A stretch of DNA of 24,541 nucleotides from Bacillota bacterium (GTDB lineage: Bacteria; Bacillota; Clostridia; Lachnospirales; Lachnospiraceae), in NCBI GenBank assembly GCA_023392995.1, contig JAEWMZ010000262.1, positions 1 to 24,541 on the forward strand, read 5' to 3'. The first letter of the stretch is position 1. Each line of letters opens with the position of its first letter. The notes under the pieces were generated by a model. It worked only from the letters and a program-made list of their open reading frames with translations. It ran no database searches and was not told where the DNA came from. The position numbers were made by a program, and so were the translations under genes. Shown in pieces: positions 6,541-13,303 of this stretch.

Positions 6541-7155
6541 CTTTAAAGCCTCCAACAAACGCTCTTCCTCCTGTGCTCCGGATATGGCATATGCTCCTTC
6601 CATCACAAAGGTTGGTATTGTATCAATTCCAAGTCTGTGAGCAGCTTCCTCATCCTTTTGGATCTCAGCTTTTAATGCACCGCCAGCCAACTCATGATTT
6701 AACTCAGTTATATCCAATCCCAGCTCACGGGCTAGGCTGAGCAGGGTATCCTGATCTCCAATATCCATTCCTTCTTCAAACACTGCTTTAAAATACCGAT
6801 CGATCAGAGCATGTTCTTTTTTAACCTTTTTTGCATACTGCATGATTTGGTGCGCTAATTCTGTATCAGCAACCTTCATCGCGTCAAAATTAAAATTCAA
6901 GCCAACCTCATTTCCCGCCTCCGTAATCCTGCCATTGTTTGCTTTGGCCTGGGCATAGCTGATCTGATATTTCTCTGCTACTACCTGATGAACATCCTTA
7001 CCCTTTGTAGCCTCGCTTGCCATCCGCAATTGAAAGCTTCTGAACACCAGCTCTACTTCATCCCTATGTTCAAACTGCTCCAATGCCTTAGCAAACTTAG
7101 TATCACCCAAATAACAAAATGGGCAAACAAAATCAAACCAAACCTCTACTTTCAT
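6508..7155 (-). CDS. DsbA family (FrnE-like) oxidoreductase
   Basis: A 215-residue thioredoxin-fold protein of the DsbA/FrnE/2-hydroxychromene-2-carboxylate isomerase family. The active site is C11-P-F-C14 in WFDFVCPFCYLG, right at the N terminus, with a helical insertion (about 65-165) and the cis-Pro region GIDTIPTFVMEG near 175-186. There is no signal peptide, so it acts in the cytoplasm, where FrnE-type proteins are disulfide reductases or isomerases, often tied to oxidative or thiol stress. AGGAGG lies 7 nt before the ATG. It follows the FMN reductase gene by 77 nt on the same strand and may share its transcript. Its last codons form the first unit of a 34-bp tandem repeat. Confidence 0.9.
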   Translation of the reverse strand: MKVEVWFDFVCPFCYLGDTKFAKALEQFEHRDEVELVFRSFQLRMASEATKGKDVHQVVAEKYQISYAQAKANNGRITEAGNEVGLNFNFDAMKVADTELAHQIMQYAKKVKKEHALIDRYFKAVFEEGMDIGDQDTLLSLARELGLDITELNHELAGGALKAEIQKDEEAAHRLGIDTIPTFVMEGAYAISGAQEEERLLEALKKVYAQQKKPL

Positions 7156-7189
7156 GAAACAACCTCCTTCTTCTGATCTGCATTAGGCA

Positions 7190-7223
7190 AGAAAGGGGCT
7201 ACTTTTTACGGCAACCCCTTTCT
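7190..7223 (-). other. Hairpin between the FMN reductase and DsbA-like genes
   Basis: AGAAAGGGG (7190-7198) pairs with CCCCTTTCT (7215-7223). On the minus strand it falls between the two genes and has no T tract. It is more likely a processing or partial-attenuation site than a full terminator. Confidence 0.4.
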
Positions 7224-7232
7224 CTATGGAAT

Positions 7233-7781
7233 TTATGAAACTTTATCTGTCCATGCGGCAAAAGCAGCTAAGAAACCATTTAAAAATTCCTTGGTAGCTT
7301 CATTGCTTAATGCGCCGTTCTCATCGATTAAAGTATGGTAAGCACCGATGTACGCTTCGGGCTGTGCCAGAGTTAATACATTGAGGAATGCCAGAACCTG
7401 ACGTAAATGATGATTTGCGCCAAAACCGCCAATTCCACCCGGAGACTGGCTGATTACAGCACCCGGCTTACCACTCCAAACATTTGCACCATAGGGCCTT
7501 GAGCCTACGTCCAGAGCATTTTTCAAGGCTGCTGGGATAGAACGATTATGTTCCGGTGTAATGAACAGCACGCCGTCTAAAGCCTTTACCTCGTTACGAA
7601 ATGCTGTGTATTCGATCGGATCTTCGCCATCATAATCCTGATTGTAAAGTGGGAGTCCCCCGATATCGATGGTCTTAAACACATAACCCTCCGGTGCGTG
7701 GTTCATGACATAATCTGCAATACTACCGGAAAAAGAATTCTTTCTCAAACTGCCTGTTACGATTCCAATTATCTTACTCAT
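7233..7781 (-). CDS. NADPH-dependent FMN reductase (chromate/quinone reductase type)
   Basis: A 182-residue single flavodoxin-fold protein. The FMN phosphate loop is GSLRKNSFS (10-18), and the block LFITPEHNRSIPAALKNALD (72-91) is diagnostic of the FMN-reductase family that includes YieF/ChrR-type quinone and chromate reductases. GKPGAVISQSPGGIGGFGA near 104-122 is the loop that holds the flavin ring. It probably performs two-electron reduction of quinones or similar electrophiles with NAD(P)H in the cytoplasm. RBS AGGAGG lies 8 nt upstream. The neighbouring Rrf2, SDR and DsbA-like genes suggest one redox-stress response. Half-sites resembling the Rrf2 operator lie in its upstream region. Confidence 0.9.
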   Translation of the reverse strand: MSKIIGIVTGSLRKNSFSGSIADYVMNHAPEGYVFKTIDIGGLPLYNQDYDGEDPIEYTAFRNEVKALDGVLFITPEHNRSIPAALKNALDVGSRPYGANVWSGKPGAVISQSPGGIGGFGANHHLRQVLAFLNVLTLAQPEAYIGAYHTLIDENGALSNEATKEFLNGFLAAFAAWTDKVS

Positions 7782-7807
7782 AAATATACCTCCTGTTAAA
7801 GTTAAAT

Positions 7808-7941
7808 TTTAAAGTTACAACTTATTTTATTTTAAAGCTACAAATCAGCTTATTTCTTGGGTTACGTATGATATTAATAAACAAAAAATCAAAATAAGTA
7901 ATTTAATAAGTTACCAGATAAAGAAAATTTAAAGTTACAAA
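7808..7941 (-). promoter_or_regulatory. Repeated TTGTAAC half-sites upstream of the FMN reductase gene
   Basis: On the minus strand, TTGTAACTTTAAA occurs at about 7808-7820 and 7929-7941, with a close copy TTGTAGCTTTAAA at about 7831-7843. TTGTAAC is exactly one arm of the palindrome at the rrf2 promoter. This supports shared control but is not proof. No convincing -35/-10 pair was identified in this 190-nt gap. Confidence 0.4.
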
Positions 7942-7972
7942 TTATGATTATTAATACTTTGAACTATCAGGA

Positions 7973-8614
7973 CTACGAGTTGCATACGGTAAATCTTGTT
8001 CGGATAAACTGAGGATCTTCAATTTCATCCAGAATAGCAACTGCCATAGTCCCGCTTGTTACTATGGATTTACCCTCGGAAGAGGTAAGCAGGTGATCCT
8101 TTCCCAAAACAGGAACCGTAGCTTCCCCGGCAACAAACTCAGCCGAAGGAGATACCCCTACCCAATTCACATTCTCAATACTGCGCAGGAAATTAAGGGT
8201 CTTATAAGCTTCCGTAGGTATGGAGATCCATGCTGCTACATCCGGTAGCGTCTTTAAAGTGTCCAGAAATAGCTTTCCACCTTCGTCTAACAGACTGGCT
8301 GCGCCAAGAATAAAGAATAGTCTGGGACTTTCTGTTTCACGGAACATACCAACCAGCTTTGCCGCCAAATCCAGATGCAAATAGGCTTTCGCCGGAGCGG
8401 TTGCAAAAGCATTTACAATAACATCAAAGCCTTCCAAGTCGGATTTAGTTAAAGCAAACACATCCTTTTCGATTACAGTTATTCCATCTCCCAGCAAAGA
8501 AACAGCCTTCTCTTTGCTTCTGACGATTGCCGTAACCTCGTGCCCACGGGATACACTTTCTTTGTACAAGGCTGTTCCAGCCATGCCGGTTGCACCAATA
8601 ATTGCAATTTTCAT
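7973..8614 (-). CDS. NAD(P)-binding SDR/NmrA-like oxidoreductase (YwnB-like)
   Basis: A 213-residue atypical short-chain dehydrogenase. The Rossmann motif GATGMAG (7-13) opens MKIAIIGATG, followed by HEVTAIVRSKEKA near 25-37 and DVIVNAFATAP near 69-79. The classic YxxxK catalytic pair is not evident, as in NmrA/YwnB-type members that may sense redox cofactors or reduce small molecules. The start at 8614 is chosen because AGGAGG lies 6 nt upstream; an ATG 11 codons earlier lacks such a site. It follows the Rrf2 regulator by 44 nt, and a similar Rrf2-SDR pair is known as ywnA-ywnB in Bacillus subtilis. Probably one operon. Confidence 0.85.
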   Translation of the reverse strand: MKIAIIGATGMAGTALYKESVSRGHEVTAIVRSKEKAVSLLGDGITVIEKDVFALTKSDLEGFDVIVNAFATAPAKAYLHLDLAAKLVGMFRETESPRLFFILGAASLLDEGGKLFLDTLKTLPDVAAWISIPTEAYKTLNFLRSIENVNWVGVSPSAEFVAGEATVPVLGKDHLLTSSEGKSIVTSGTMAVAILDEIEDPQFIRTRFTVCNS

Positions 8615-8658
8615 ATTGCACCTCCTAATCAATGAAATAAAAATCACAGAATAACAAA

Positions 8659-9066
8659 TTACATAAACTCCTTCGTAATATCTGCCAGATGAATGGCTGA
8701 CAGCTTTGCTTCTGTTGCTGTTTGTATGTTGTTGTATAAATGCTTTAGTGTAACTTCAATCTTTGCCCCTACGGGACAGTTAAGATTAGTGTTGCTATGA
8801 ATACTGAACAAATCCCGTTGGTCTTCTACAGCAAGAAAGATATCAAGAAGCGAAATATCCTCTGCCTTTCTTGCCAGGCCAGTTACACCAAGCTTCGTAC
8901 TTGTTTTAATTAGCTTCGCCTTCTTTAAACGACTCATCAGTCGTCGTACCAAAGCGGGATTCGTATTTATGCTGGAGGCAATGTACTCCGACGTAATCGT
9001 CTGTGTCTCCATTAGTGCAATCACACTTAGGATATGAATACTAACTGATAATTTTGATGAATACAT
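8659..9066 (-). CDS. Rrf2 family transcriptional regulator (YwnA-like)
   Basis: A 135-residue Rrf2 protein with an N-terminal winged helix: LSVSIHILSVIALM, then SEYIASSINTNPALVRRLMS (recognition helix) and a wing that normally begins with Gly. Only one cysteine is present, Cys97 in LNCPVG, where IscR and NsrR have three. It is therefore unlikely to bind an iron-sulfur cluster; it may sense thiol oxidation or a small molecule, like YwnA or CymR relatives. A near-consensus promoter overlaps a perfect palindrome upstream, which implies autorepression. RBS AAAGGAGG lies 5 nt before ATG. It probably controls the SDR gene and perhaps the FMN reductase gene. Confidence 0.9.
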   Translation of the reverse strand: MYSSKLSVSIHILSVIALMETQTITSEYIASSINTNPALVRRLMSRLKKAKLIKTSTKLGVTGLARKAEDISLLDIFLAVEDQRDLFSIHSNTNLNCPVGAKIEVTLKHLYNNIQTATEAKLSAIHLADITKEFM

Positions 9067-9078
9067 GAGCGCCTCCTT

Positions 9079-9099
9079 TTGTAACCATTATAGTTACAA
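9079..9099. promoter_or_regulatory. Putative Rrf2 operator
   Basis: TTGTAAC-N7-GTTACAA is a perfect palindrome with 7-bp arms. It encloses the -10 box of the rrf2 promoter, a position that would block RNA polymerase. Confidence 0.7.
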
Positions 9100-9115
9100 T
9101 TGAATCATTTGTCAA
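9087..9115 (-). promoter_or_regulatory. Promoter of the rrf2-SDR operon
   Basis: On the minus strand TTGACA (9110-9115) and TATAAT (9087-9092) are both consensus and 17 bp apart. This is the best promoter in the window, with the -10 box inside the palindrome. Confidence 0.85.
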
Positions 9116-9160
9116 GTACATAAATTGTATTAAATTAAATTTTTTAAAATCCAAAATATA

Positions 9161-9331
9161 ATGATGATTTCATATCTCAAAGACAGCATATCCGGAGGTG
9201 TCTCCTTGTTCTTTCCAGGGCATTTGACAATTCTATGTGTCAAATCAACTTACTTTGATGATGCTACAGATGATATCGATATAGCCTCACTGGCTCTTAA
9301 ATCATACCAGCCTGGTAAATCATTCGCATGA
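9161..9331 (+). CDS. Possible small protein or gene relic, 56 residues
   Basis: An open frame beginning with two ATG codons and ending in TGA at 9329-9331. It includes the stretches SGGVSLFFPGHLTILCV and FDDATDDIDIASLALKS. No ribosome binding site precedes it, and no family was recognised. Part of its DNA is a perfect inverted repeat (ATTTGACA at 9222-9229 with TGTCAAAT at 9238-9245), which could equally be an operator or hairpin. It may be a real small gene, a decayed fragment, or chance. Nothing else was seen in the 365-nt gap apart from the rrf2 promoter and the terminator at 9356. Confidence 0.2.
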   Translation: MMISYLKDSISGGVSLFFPGHLTILCVKSTYFDDATDDIDIASLALKSYQPGKSFA

Positions 9332-9355
9332 TTCATTAACTAGGAATAACTTAAA

Positions 9356-9399
9356 AAGGCTCTATCGACATTATGTTATCCAACATCTGATAGAGCCTT
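9356..9399 (-). terminator. Terminator of the class V aminotransferase gene
   Basis: AAGGCTCTATC (9356-9366) pairs perfectly with GATAGAGCCTT (9389-9399). On the minus strand the stem continues into TTTTTAAG, giving a strong intrinsic terminator 33 nt after the stop codon. The loop contains a smaller ATGTT/AACAT hairpin. Confidence 0.8.
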
Positions 9400-9431
9400 G
9401 CTAATAAATTATTCAGTTAAAGAAGATATTT

Positions 9432-10826
9432 TTAACGTCCATGATCAAAAATATTGGTACATACCCTGGCTTCATTTCCGGTTTGGCTCATAGAAAGTTT
9501 GCTCGAGTATTTATTGATGTAATATTCTTTATTTTGAGATATTTTTTCAAGGATACGAATGAATATGTCTATTTCTTTGTAGGTATTATAAAAGCCAAAG
9601 CTAACCCTCACCATGCCAGGAAACAAATCATCGTCTCCGTCAAAGTAGTTCTTCATCGCTTCCTCACTTAGTCCCAATAATCTTTCACAATACGGATGGG
9701 TACAGAAGAATCCATTCCGGACTGCAACTCCTGCTTCACCCGAAATTATGGAAGGTAATCGATGATGCTCCACTCCCTCCAGGTTAAACGGTATTACACT
9801 TATGGTATCGCCTTTATCAGGATCACTGTAAAGCTTGATGCCTGGTATTTCTTTCATATGACTGATTGCATAATCATATAGACCCTTTTCCACCTGATAG
9901 ATATGTTCCATTCCTACCCATTGGAGTGTCTTTATGGCTGCTGCCAGAGCAACCACTCCCATGGCATTGGGTGTTCCCGCTTCGTCCTTGCCGGCAGGAT
10001 CATCCCATATAACTCGCTTATGAGTTACAAGGCTGATTGCACCTCCACCCTGCATGAATGGATCTCCCTTCATAAAAGTTTTTTTAGGTCCGATTAAGAC
10101 ACCCGCACCAAAGGGAGCATACATCTTATGTGCTGAAAAAACAAGATAATCGATATGTTCCGGAGAATCAAAGCTCATCATATCCACAGAGGTATGGGGT
10201 ACCATCTGAGCACCATCCACCAGAATCTTAGCACCGTATTTATGTGCAAGTGCCGCTATTTTGTGTACCGGATTCAAGTACCCAGTGACATTGGATGCAC
10301 CTGTGACGCTAACTAGCTTTACACTTCCACGGTATCTGATCAATTTATCCTCTAAATCCTCTATCGATATTCTGCCTGCTCTGTCGACTCCTATATAATC
10401 CACCTTGAACTTGCTTCTCCAGGGAAGGTCATTGGCCGCGTGTTCCATAAAGGTTGACAAAACCACTGTCTGCTGTTTTTTTTGCTGACTTAAGACAAAG
10501 GAAAGAATATTGATGGATTCCGTTGTGTTCTTAGTAAATATAACAATGTCTTTCTCTTTATCAGAATTAACAAAGCTTTGAACAACCGTTCTACCTTGTT
10601 CATAAATATCCGACGATACCTTTGACTTATACCCGCCTCCCCTGTGTACAGAGGAATACCACGGCGCAAAGTTATTAATCTCCCTAAGAACCGAATGTAA
10701 TACCGGAGTGGTGGCAGCATTATCAAAATTTATTGCGGTCACATATTTCCCGTCTGATAAAGGAACTTTTTTTTCAACACCTATCACTAATTCGCGCAGG
10801 TAATTGTTTGATGGCTCATGTCTCAT
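9432..10826 (-). CDS. Class V aminotransferase, cysteine desulfurase/SufS-like
   Basis: A 464-residue PLP enzyme. FDNAATTPV (34-42) is the N-terminal signature of cysteine desulfurases and selenocysteine lyases. His129 (MEHAAND) would stack on PLP, Asp204 (VDGAQ) pairs with the ring nitrogen, and Lys234 in SAHKMYAPFGAG forms the Schiff base. Cys375 in RNGFFCTHPYC lies where SufS/CsdA have their sulfur-accepting cysteine, though the context differs from the usual GHHCA. The C-terminal block RVSFGFYNTYKEID is also SufS-like, followed by an extra tail of about 40 residues. No suf, isc or tRNA-thiolation genes are adjacent, so the sulfur acceptor is unknown; lyase or desulfurase activity is probable but unproven. 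RBS GAGGGT. Confidence 0.85.
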   Translation of the reverse strand: MRHEPSNNYLRELVIGVEKKVPLSDGKYVTAINFDNAATTPVLHSVLREINNFAPWYSSVHRGGGYKSKVSSDIYEQGRTVVQSFVNSDKEKDIVIFTKNTTESINILSFVLSQQKKQQTVVLSTFMEHAANDLPWRSKFKVDYIGVDRAGRISIEDLEDKLIRYRGSVKLVSVTGASNVTGYLNPVHKIAALAHKYGAKILVDGAQMVPHTSVDMMSFDSPEHIDYLVFSAHKMYAPFGAGVLIGPKKTFMKGDPFMQGGGAISLVTHKRVIWDDPAGKDEAGTPNAMGVVALAAAIKTLQWVGMEHIYQVEKGLYDYAISHMKEIPGIKLYSDPDKGDTISVIPFNLEGVEHHRLPSIISGEAGVAVRNGFFCTHPYCERLLGLSEEAMKNYFDGDDDLFPGMVRVSFGFYNTYKEIDIFIRILEKISQNKEYYINKYSSKLSMSQTGNEARVCTNIFDHGR

Positions 10827-10886
10827 ATGCTACCCTCATTGTAAGATACAATATAATGTATGCATCCCACTTAATAAGGGTTAACT

Positions 10887-11057
10887 TTACCGACGCTCTT
10901 CGTATTTCTCCATAATTTTCGTCAGGTATTTTTTGAAATTTTGTCTTATATACAGAGGCTCCAGGATCTCACACTTTAGTCCAAATTTTAGTAGGGCATT
11001 ATATCCTTCTTCATGATCGAGGAGCCAACCTATCTCTTTTGCCCCGATTTTCCTCCG
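10887..11057 (-). pseudogene. Relic of a WYL-domain transcriptional regulator (C-terminal end)
   Basis: The minus strand has a 56-codon open stretch with no start codon, ending in TAA at 10887-10889. Its sequence includes WLLDHEEGYNALLKFGLK and CEILEPLYIRQNFKKYL. This fits the C-terminal end of YafY-type HTH-WYL regulators, which typically end in a WLLSFG-VEVLEP-LR pattern followed by a Lys-rich helix. An in-frame TAA lies at 11058-11060, and the diguanylate cyclase gene ends at 11073, so the rest of the regulator (about 250 residues) is gone. A deletion or rearrangement probably joined the two. Confidence 0.6.
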
Positions 11058-11072
11058 TTAATTTATCTTCCC

Positions 11073-12083
11073 TTATCGTACGTTCTCTATTCCCTTGCGC
11101 TTTCTTTTCACTCGGTACATAGAACTGTCTGCCTTTTCAATCAAGACATCAATCTCTATACCATCTTCACTAAACAAAGCATATCCAATACTGGCACTTA
11201 AGTTTATCTTCTGCTCTTCAAATTCAAAGGGCTTAACTATCTCCCGATCAATCTGCCCAATCAAATCTCTAATATCATTTTGTTCTGCTAAATTTGCTAT
11301 AATAATACCAAATTCATCTCCTCCAAGTCTGGAAAATATATCAGATTCCTGTAGGGTATGATTGATCCGCAACGAGACTTCTTTAATCGCCGCATCACCT
11401 GCCCGGTGCCCGAAGTTATCGTTGATTTCCTTCAAGCCATCCATATCCAGTGAAATAATGCCGAAGCTTTCCCGTCTCCTTAAAGCCTGTGATAATCTCT
11501 GCCTCAGACGGTCATAGAAAAAGGAGCGGTTGGAAACCCCGGTCAGTCCGTCATGGGTGGCTTGGTATAACAGCTCACTTTCTCCATTTTTCATAGCACT
11601 GAACATCGCCCCGGCAATGACCCCTGACATGAGCTCTAATATTTTAATATTCTCATCATTGAAGTGATCCGCTTTTGCTGATAGAACCTTTAAGACACCT
11701 ACCACATCATTTTTAAAGATAAGGGGCATAACAATCATAGATCTAAGACCTATTTTTCTGCAGGCATTTTTATTGACCCGGTCATCAATTTCAATATCGT
11801 TGCTAATTAAGGGTATCCTCTCGCTGATACATTCTCCCGAAAGGCTGTTTTCAATATCCAGGCGTAATCCCAAAAATTTCTCAGCAATTCCAGATGCTGC
11901 GCTATATACGAGTTCTGTCTTCTCAATTAATTCTATGGACGCACCATCTGCACCGGAGATATCCTGAGCTCGCTGCGTTACTAAATCCATGATACTACTC
12001 AAATCCAATCCCTGCTGAACCACTTCTGTCTGCAAGTTTATAATTTCCAGCAATCTTTCATTGCTAATATTGTTCTGACTCAA
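11073..12083 (-). CDS. GAF-GGDEF diguanylate cyclase
   Basis: A 336-residue cytoplasmic protein. A GAF sensor domain (about 20-165) includes ADGASIELIEKTELVYSAAS, LSGECISERIPLISND and LRSMIVMPLIFKNDVVGVLK, and binds an unknown small ligand. A GGDEF domain (about 172-332) carries DGLTGVSNR (178-186), the metal-binding Asp213 in LDMDGLKEIND, and an intact GGDEF at 254-258. It should make cyclic di-GMP from two GTP. The inhibitory-site RxxD is QESD here (Gln245), so product inhibition through that site is probably lost. The start is TTG at 12081-12083 with AGGTGG 10 nt upstream; in-frame TAA just above rules out a longer form. The neighbouring polysaccharide deacetylase may point to envelope or biofilm control. 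Confidence 0.9.
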   Translation of the reverse strand: MSQNNISNERLLEIINLQTEVVQQGLDLSSIMDLVTQRAQDISGADGASIELIEKTELVYSAASGIAEKFLGLRLDIENSLSGECISERIPLISNDIEIDDRVNKNACRKIGLRSMIVMPLIFKNDVVGVLKVLSAKADHFNDENIKILELMSGVIAGAMFSAMKNGESELLYQATHDGLTGVSNRSFFYDRLRQRLSQALRRRESFGIISLDMDGLKEINDNFGHRAGDAAIKEVSLRINHTLQESDIFSRLGGDEFGIIIANLAEQNDIRDLIGQIDREIVKPFEFEEQKINLSASIGYALFSEDGIEIDVLIEKADSSMYRVKRKRKGIENVR

Positions 12084-12180
12084 ACGTACTTAACCACCTT
12101 TTCATAATAATGTTCATTGCGCTAATAATAACACGAGAAAAGGGAAAGGACAAGAGTCATTCATTACCGATATCCAAAAG

Positions 12181-12276
12181 AATTAGCAGGCTTACCGGCA
12201 TTCTGCACTTCTGTAATATATCTCCAGCATTCGGGCTGGGATCCAAAATAAAATTCTCACCTGCTGGAATTTTTTG
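12181..12276. other. Possible structured RNA element in the 244-nt gap before the deacetylase gene
   Basis: AGCAGG (12185-12190) pairs with CCTGCT (12260-12265), extended by AATT/AATT across a two-base bulge, enclosing a second hairpin CCAGC-attcgg-GCTGG (12224-12239). On the plus strand it ends in a run of T (12270-12275), like a terminator or attenuator ahead of the deacetylase gene. It does not match any riboswitch consensus known to me. On the minus strand a 41-codon frame from TTG also crosses it. Function unknown; pairing could be fortuitous. Confidence 0.3.
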
Positions 12277-12327
12277 CTCCAAAAAACATAAGTATATTAT
12301 AAATCAAGAGAAACCGAGCACTGCAGT

Positions 12328-13257
12328 ATGAATAGCCTAAGCAAGATCTATAATGCTCTTTTAATATGTTTAATATGCTTTTGTTTATTATTATCCTCTA
12401 TTATTCGTAATATTGAGCCCTATAAAGAGGCTTCTGTATCCCAGGTGGAGAAACTCTATCTGCCCATCTTTATGTACCACCATGTCAAAGAAAAAGGACT
12501 TGGCAAGGATACCATTACCCCCAGTGAATTTGAAGCAGATTTAAAATATTTGAGTGATAATCATTACAATACGATAACTATGGGAGACTTGCTGGATTTT
12601 GTAAAGAATGGTAAGACACTTCCGGAAAACCCTGTCATTTTATCTTTTGATGACGGCTATTATAGTACCTATAAAAATGTTTTTCCTCTCCTAAAGAAGT
12701 ATAATATGAAAATCGTTTTATCCATTGTAGGGAAAACTGCCGATGATTTTTCCAGGGTCAAGGATGAAAATGTAGAGTATTCCCACATGTCCTGGACTCA
12801 ATTGAATGAAGTGCTAAGTTCAGGCTTAGTTGAAGTGCAAAATCATACCTATAAGTTACATTCCTTCAATAGCATCCGGGTGGGCTGCAATCAAAAGAAG
12901 GGAGAATGCTTTGAGGACTATGAAACTTCCTTAAAGGATGATCTGATTTTGTTACAGGAGAAAATAAAAGAAAACACCGGCACTACCGCTAATACTCTAG
13001 CCTATCCATATGGCGCGTATAACGATAACACCATTAAAATTATGAAGGAGATTGGACTGGAAGCCGGCTTAACCTGCAGATATGGTGTTAATGTTGTCTC
13101 AAGGGATATGAATTTATTTGAATTAAGAAGAATCTGCCGTGCCCATGGCACCTCTGTGCAAGAGCTTTTGAAGAAGCTAAAAAAACAGCTTAATATTGAA
13201 ACCTTAAGTTCAGAAATCGGTTCCCAATCGGAGGAAAATTCCATCCTATACCAATAA
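12328..13257 (+). CDS. Polysaccharide deacetylase (NodB/CE4 family), membrane-anchored
   Basis: A 309-residue protein with an N-terminal hydrophobic anchor (about 8-26) and an outward-facing NodB domain. Motif 1 is SFDDGY (106-111), with Asp108 as catalytic base and Asp109 as metal ligand. Motif 2 is NHTYKLHS with His173 and His178 binding the metal. Motif 3 is AYPYGAY (225-231). IFMYHHV (47-53) is the usual opening of peptidoglycan or poly-N-acetylglucosamine deacetylases. It would remove acetyl groups from an envelope or matrix polysaccharide. The RBS is weak, only an AAGAG-like stretch about 15 nt upstream, so translation may be low or controlled. The gene is divergent from the diguanylate cyclase gene. 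The C-terminal 25 residues are low-complexity and not part of the fold. Confidence 0.9.
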   Translation: MNSLSKIYNALLICLICFCLLLSSIIRNIEPYKEASVSQVEKLYLPIFMYHHVKEKGLGKDTITPSEFEADLKYLSDNHYNTITMGDLLDFVKNGKTLPENPVILSFDDGYYSTYKNVFPLLKKYNMKIVLSIVGKTADDFSRVKDENVEYSHMSWTQLNEVLSSGLVEVQNHTYKLHSFNSIRVGCNQKKGECFEDYETSLKDDLILLQEKIKENTGTTANTLAYPYGAYNDNTIKIMKEIGLEAGLTCRYGVNVVSRDMNLFELRRICRAHGTSVQELLKKLKKQLNIETLSSEIGSQSEENSILYQ

Positions 13258-13273
13258 CAACTAATTTCCTTCT

Positions 13274-13303
13274 GGCAGAAAGGGACTGCCTTACGGCCGT
13301 TTT
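13274..13303 (+). terminator. Probable terminator after the deacetylase gene
   Basis: GGCAG-aaaggga-CTGCC (13274-13290), followed by the palindrome ACGGCCGT and TTTTATT. It overlaps the end of the convergent hydrolase gene. The T run is separated from the first stem, so efficiency is uncertain. Confidence 0.4.

Noticed and set aside
9222..9245. Plus-strand promoter using TTGACA at 9224
   Set aside because: No acceptable -10 box at 16-18 bp and no supported gene downstream on the plus strand.
11095..11361. 88-codon plus-strand frame
   Set aside because: Fully antisense to the GGDEF domain, which has strong motif support.
12110..12331. 73-codon plus-strand frame before the deacetylase gene
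   Set aside because: No ribosome binding site, no recognisable family, and it overlaps the start of the deacetylase gene and a folded element.
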